Below are positions 60,827 through 64,000 of a stretch of DNA of 64,000 nt, in pieces. Position 1 is the stretch's first letter, and each line of letters starts with the position of its first letter. The stretch is taken from assembly GCF_025698545.1 (NCBI RefSeq), contig NC_068576.1, positions 54,782,094-54,846,093 of the forward strand, in the 5' to 3' direction. Source of the stretch: Gossypium raimondii (Eukaryota > Streptophyta > Magnoliopsida > Malvales > Malvaceae). A program made the translations under genes and the position numbers. The notes below the pieces were generated by a model that searched no databases, had not been told where the DNA came from, and was given only the letters and a program-made list of their open reading frames with translations.

Positions 60827-63131
60827 CTACAAAGCAGGATGATACTGGAGAGTCGCATTTACTTCTACCCTTTGCATGGCTCTCCTAATACTCCACTCAT
60901 GGCAGAATTCGAGGGCAAGTCGAAGGGCTGTTCCAAGTCCTAGGACAACAATAACACCTGTACAATGTCTCTTCAAGTTACAACATCATGAAGAATAAAA
61001 GCTATTTGCTAAGAACGTTATTTTTTTTTATAAACAGGTATGGGAAGAATATGAGTGAGGTGTACGTACCAATTATGATGTTAACAGGTAGTGCCGAGAC
61101 ACCAAGAGTAACGGATATTAACACATCCAACAATAAACCACCAATAAGGATTGAAAATGCCACCCACAGAGGACTAAAACAACCCTGTCATAAAGAATGA
61201 TTTGATGCGAAGTTTAAAAAAAAAAAACCAGGAAGAATTTTTCAAGAATAAGTAAGATCCCAGTAGACAGGCGCAGTTATCCACTTACCCGTTGAAGTTC
61301 ATGTGGTGTAAAGCTTGGATCAGCTCTCCAAACCCAGTAATTTGTCTGCACCATGAAACGTGTTTTAGGATCAATATAGGTATGACTATGAGATGCTACA
61401 AGTAAACCGAAAAACATAGTTTTCTATGTCTGCTGTGGACTATAACTCAATAACATTACTTATGCTTTTTAAATACTAGAACCCATAATCACAGAGACCA
61501 TAATGGCTCTTTTATCTCTCTCTGTGCCTACAATTGCACATGGCATGCATAATAGTAGCCGAAGGAACAAAATAATACTCAAACTCTACCACATTCTATC
61601 CTCGACTTTGTTTTATTTTCCAGCTTTAGATTTGATTTGGGCAACGAAACCTCTCTTTTTGGCGAAGTAAACCACCAGTGCCACCACTCAAAAAAATGAT
61701 AATATTGAATTTCTAGCACCTTGTAGGCTATAACTGAATAAAACAAGCAAACTTGTCCTAAGGTTTTTATTGCTAGCCCTTTCACTTAAGCACAGAATAC
61801 CTACACTGGGCTGGGACTCTGGAGCTGACACATTTACAGCTACTGCTCTGCACAACAACAGTGAACTGAATCATGTATCGGTTACAAATAAGCTAATTTT
61901 AATACATGAAATCATATTTTGAATAATTTACTGGCATATTTCGCATTTGTTGGATCCTTTTGTACGAAACCAAGTGTCAATGCAAGATCGATGAGCTTTT
62001 GCAAGACCACCTTTACATTGGCACCCAAGATCTATAAGACCTTCTTCCTTCTCCTGTTGACAAACTCTGAAGGATAATACAGATAATAATGAGTAAAGAG
62101 TATTCAATACTACAGATTGCTTTCAAGATTAATCTCAGAAAAACAAGTCGATGGCCAGGAAAGGGATGGTAGATTTAAGATTGCTAACAGACCGGCCAAT
62201 TGAGTACTAGCTCAGTTGGCAGGCATGCATATATATTGCTACTGAAAGACTTGGAGGATGAGCATTGAGCATTGGAGAGTGCTTAGGCACGTAAGGTCCT
62301 CCTCTAGTGGAGTTAGGGGTAAATTAGGAAACTCAACAAAGAAAAAGATTGTTGACTGACCACAATATATTAAGATGATCTGGAATGAAGCATTTTATTT
62401 TTCTCAAGCCTAATCTTTATTCCTATTCCTAGGGATCTAACCTCACCAAAACCTTTATGCAGCTCATTCTTTTGGCAAATTATAACAAAACAGTACAATA
62501 AATAAACACCCATTAGCACATAACATGATAAGAAAGTATAAACAGGAGAATTAAGACTTCCCACCAGACTAAGTGAAATGCTTAGGGCAATTAAGTGATT
62601 AACCTGAACATATAAAGATTTTAATCTATGAGGCTTCAGTGAACATAGCTAACAGATACTCAAGACCATGTGACAATCTACACTCGTACGAGGAGTCCAT
62701 CCTATTCAACAATAATCAAATATTGGAAACAAAAAATTTCAAAAGGCGCATAATAAATGAGAATACAGGATGTATGAAGTAAGACTGGTGGAAGATGAAA
62801 AAATAATGATATACCTGCATTCCTCATCAGAACTACTGTTCCTCAAAAAATAGCCCTTTTGAGGAGCCACATGAGGCAATTCCTCCAAAACGCATTCCGT
62901 ATCTTTTAATTGAGCTATCGGCTGCTGAGTTACATGAGACTCACCCTTTGTTACCACGATGGTTAACAATGTGGGACTGGACTCACAGGCTGAACCCCTA
63001 ACTGAGCCTGGTAGTCCTCCATCCTGAGGCAACACCTGGTTGTTTCCCTGCTTCTCAAGGTCAGGTTCAGGTAAATTACTGGAGTGGTAACTAGCTCTGG
63101 TGCTAGTCTCATTTGACCCTTCATTCAGCAT
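60827..63131 (-). CDS. RING-CH (MARCH-like) membrane E3 ubiquitin ligase, 265 aa
   Basis: Transfers ubiquitin to membrane proteins through an RING-variant domain. Exons on the minus strand: 63131-62815, 62066-61932, 61847-61805, 61345-61289, 61184-61070, 60957-60827; 798 bases in frame, GT-AG junctions. The N-terminus (1-102) is polar. The C4HC3 RING-CH domain begins at EECRVC (about 104-108), continues GCQCKGG and AHRSCIDTW, and ends CEIC (about 147-150). Two hydrophobic segments follow: SPLWVAFSILIGGLLLDVLI and the neighbouring VIVVLGLGTALRLALEF. The tail is short. ATG at 63131 directly follows a 3' splice site (CAG), so an untranslated first exon must lie upstream. The middle exons are very short and were found by translating in the family's expected order. 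A SINE-like fragment lies in the intron at 62067-62814. Confidence 0.9.
62195..62335 (+). mobile_element. Possible SINE fragment in an intron of the RING-CH gene
   Basis: An A-box match TAGCTCAGTTGGCAGG (about 62209) is followed by tRNA-like spacing, but the B-box is degraded and no A-tail is clear. Weak call. Confidence 0.35.
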
Positions 63132-63700
63132 CTGATTATAATTTACAGAGTATACACTTATCTCCTTTTGGTTCTAAAAGATTCAATTGTCGTGAATTTC
63201 CACAACACCCTCACTGTTAATTTCAAAAAATAAAACCCCATCAAAACTGCCAGTCAATTCAAAACCCTAGAGGTAACTCAGTTTTAACAAGAAAAACTGC
63301 AAAAGACCAGGCTTAAACCCTTCAAACAGAATGCAACAGATAGTTCCATAGTTTCATTACTTTGATTCTAAACTAGAAAAAATTCAAATAAAATACCATG
63401 AAACCAAAAGCAACCCATCATTGATAACCCAATAACAAGATGCACTACTTAAAATTTCAGCCTTAAAATTAGCTCAGAAAAACTGAAATTTCAATATTAA
63501 AAACAAAACATAAACAAAAGGAGTAAAAGTGTCATTTAAATTTCTATACAGAAAAGTGAGGAGACTGCACCTAAAGAATGCTTGTTTCCTTTGAATCACT
63601 GATGAGTTTGCTGACAGTCGAGAGTTGAACAAACAACAGCAACAATAGGAACAAGAAACCATAGAAGAAAGTGGAGAGAGAAACTATAAGTTACTGATTA
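63132..63700 (-). other. 5' untranslated exon and leader intron of the RING-CH gene
   Basis: A donor GT at 63570-63569 after CATTCTTTAG and an acceptor CAG at 63134-63132 define a 439-base leader intron. The untranslated exon runs from about 63690 to 63571 and is preceded by a CT-rich tract. It holds an upstream ATG at 63662 whose 32-codon frame, once spliced, ends at a TGA overlapping the main start codon (ATGCTGA). Confidence 0.55.
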
Positions 63701-64000
63701 AATAGAGATGACGGTTTTTTTTCTTCTTTTTTTAAGAAATTTACGAATTAATAACTACAAATTGGGTTAACCAACAGACGAAGAATCTTTCGTTTTTAAT
63801 AACGCAACGCCACGGGGTAAGGTGGACCGGACCGACTCCCTCCCTTTCGTGTTGTTCTAAACTTTGAAAAAATTAAATATTTAATCCCTATACTTAAAAA
63901 GTTAAAAAATTAAGTTCATCCTTTTTTTGTTTTTTGAAAATTTCAGTCTAATCATTAAAATAGTAAATATTTTCTATCAAAATTTATCAATTTAAAATTA
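63701..64000. other. Promoter side of the RING-CH gene
   Basis: AT-rich, no gene. ACGCAACGCCACGGGG near 63803 is a short GC-rich island in the likely promoter. Confidence 0.4.

Noticed and set aside
63474-63662. 62-codon minus-strand frame as the true start of the RING-CH gene
   Set aside because: When the leader intron is removed this frame ends at a TGA overlapping ATG 63131, so it is an upstream frame, not the protein start.
1-64000. CRISPR arrays, operons, bacterial genes or known microRNA stem-loops
   Set aside because: Scanned by eye for regular spaced repeats and for common conserved plant microRNAs (miR156, 160, 164-172, 319, 390, 393-396); none seen. The sequence is clearly plant nuclear DNA.

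Overview
The window looks like a gene-containing arm of a eudicot chromosome. Evidence: AT-rich DNA, short GT-AG introns, plant-only families (NGATHA B3 factor, membrane-tethered NAC factor, HIPP metal-binding protein, SBT3-type subtilase, COMT-like methyltransferases), a plastid ycf2 insertion and many short plant transposons. The repeat style and protein sequences suggest Malvaceae, probably cotton (Gossypium). That placement comes from memory of the families and was not searched.

Layout. 0.9-1.3 kb: ycf2 plastid fragment. 3.1-6.2 kb (+): intact ten-exon SBT3-like subtilase. 6.5-13.5 kb (-): three tandem, intact COMT-like O-methyltransferases; their flanks carry an 8-bp-TSD hAT MITE, a foldback MITE and a 1.2-kb Mutator-like element with a 9-bp TSD. 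15.7-16.5 kb (-): TIM13. 18.2-19.9 kb (-): decayed OXA1 pseudogene sharing an upstream block with TIM13. 20-29.5 kb: gene-poor, MITE-rich. 29.6-30.8 kb (+): NGATHA-type B3 factor. 30.8-39.5 kb: gene-poor, with SINE and MITE copies. 39.6-42.8 kb (-): conserved plant protein of unknown function. 45.3-47.0 kb (-): HIPP protein with a CaaX end. 49.3-53.2 kb (-): NTL9-like membrane-bound NAC factor whose C-terminal region has been amplified. 54.7-59.6 kb: old Ty1-copia element with a 5-bp TSD. 60.8-63.7 kb (-): membrane RING-CH (MARCH-like) E3 ligase.

Exon structures were worked out by hand from splice sites. All eight multi-exon protein genes called intact close in frame over their full length, as does the single-exon B3 gene. 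The genes do not form one pathway. Local themes are a methyltransferase family diverging by tandem duplication, a pair of mitochondrial inner-membrane biogenesis genes (one dead) and three regulatory genes.

The strongest unusual signal is in the NAC gene. Three internal exons look like chimeras of the start of the last exon and the end of the fifth exon, giving four copies of a TAPRRIRL motif. The second is active-site drift across the methyltransferase array, including His to Glu at the catalytic-base position in one copy.
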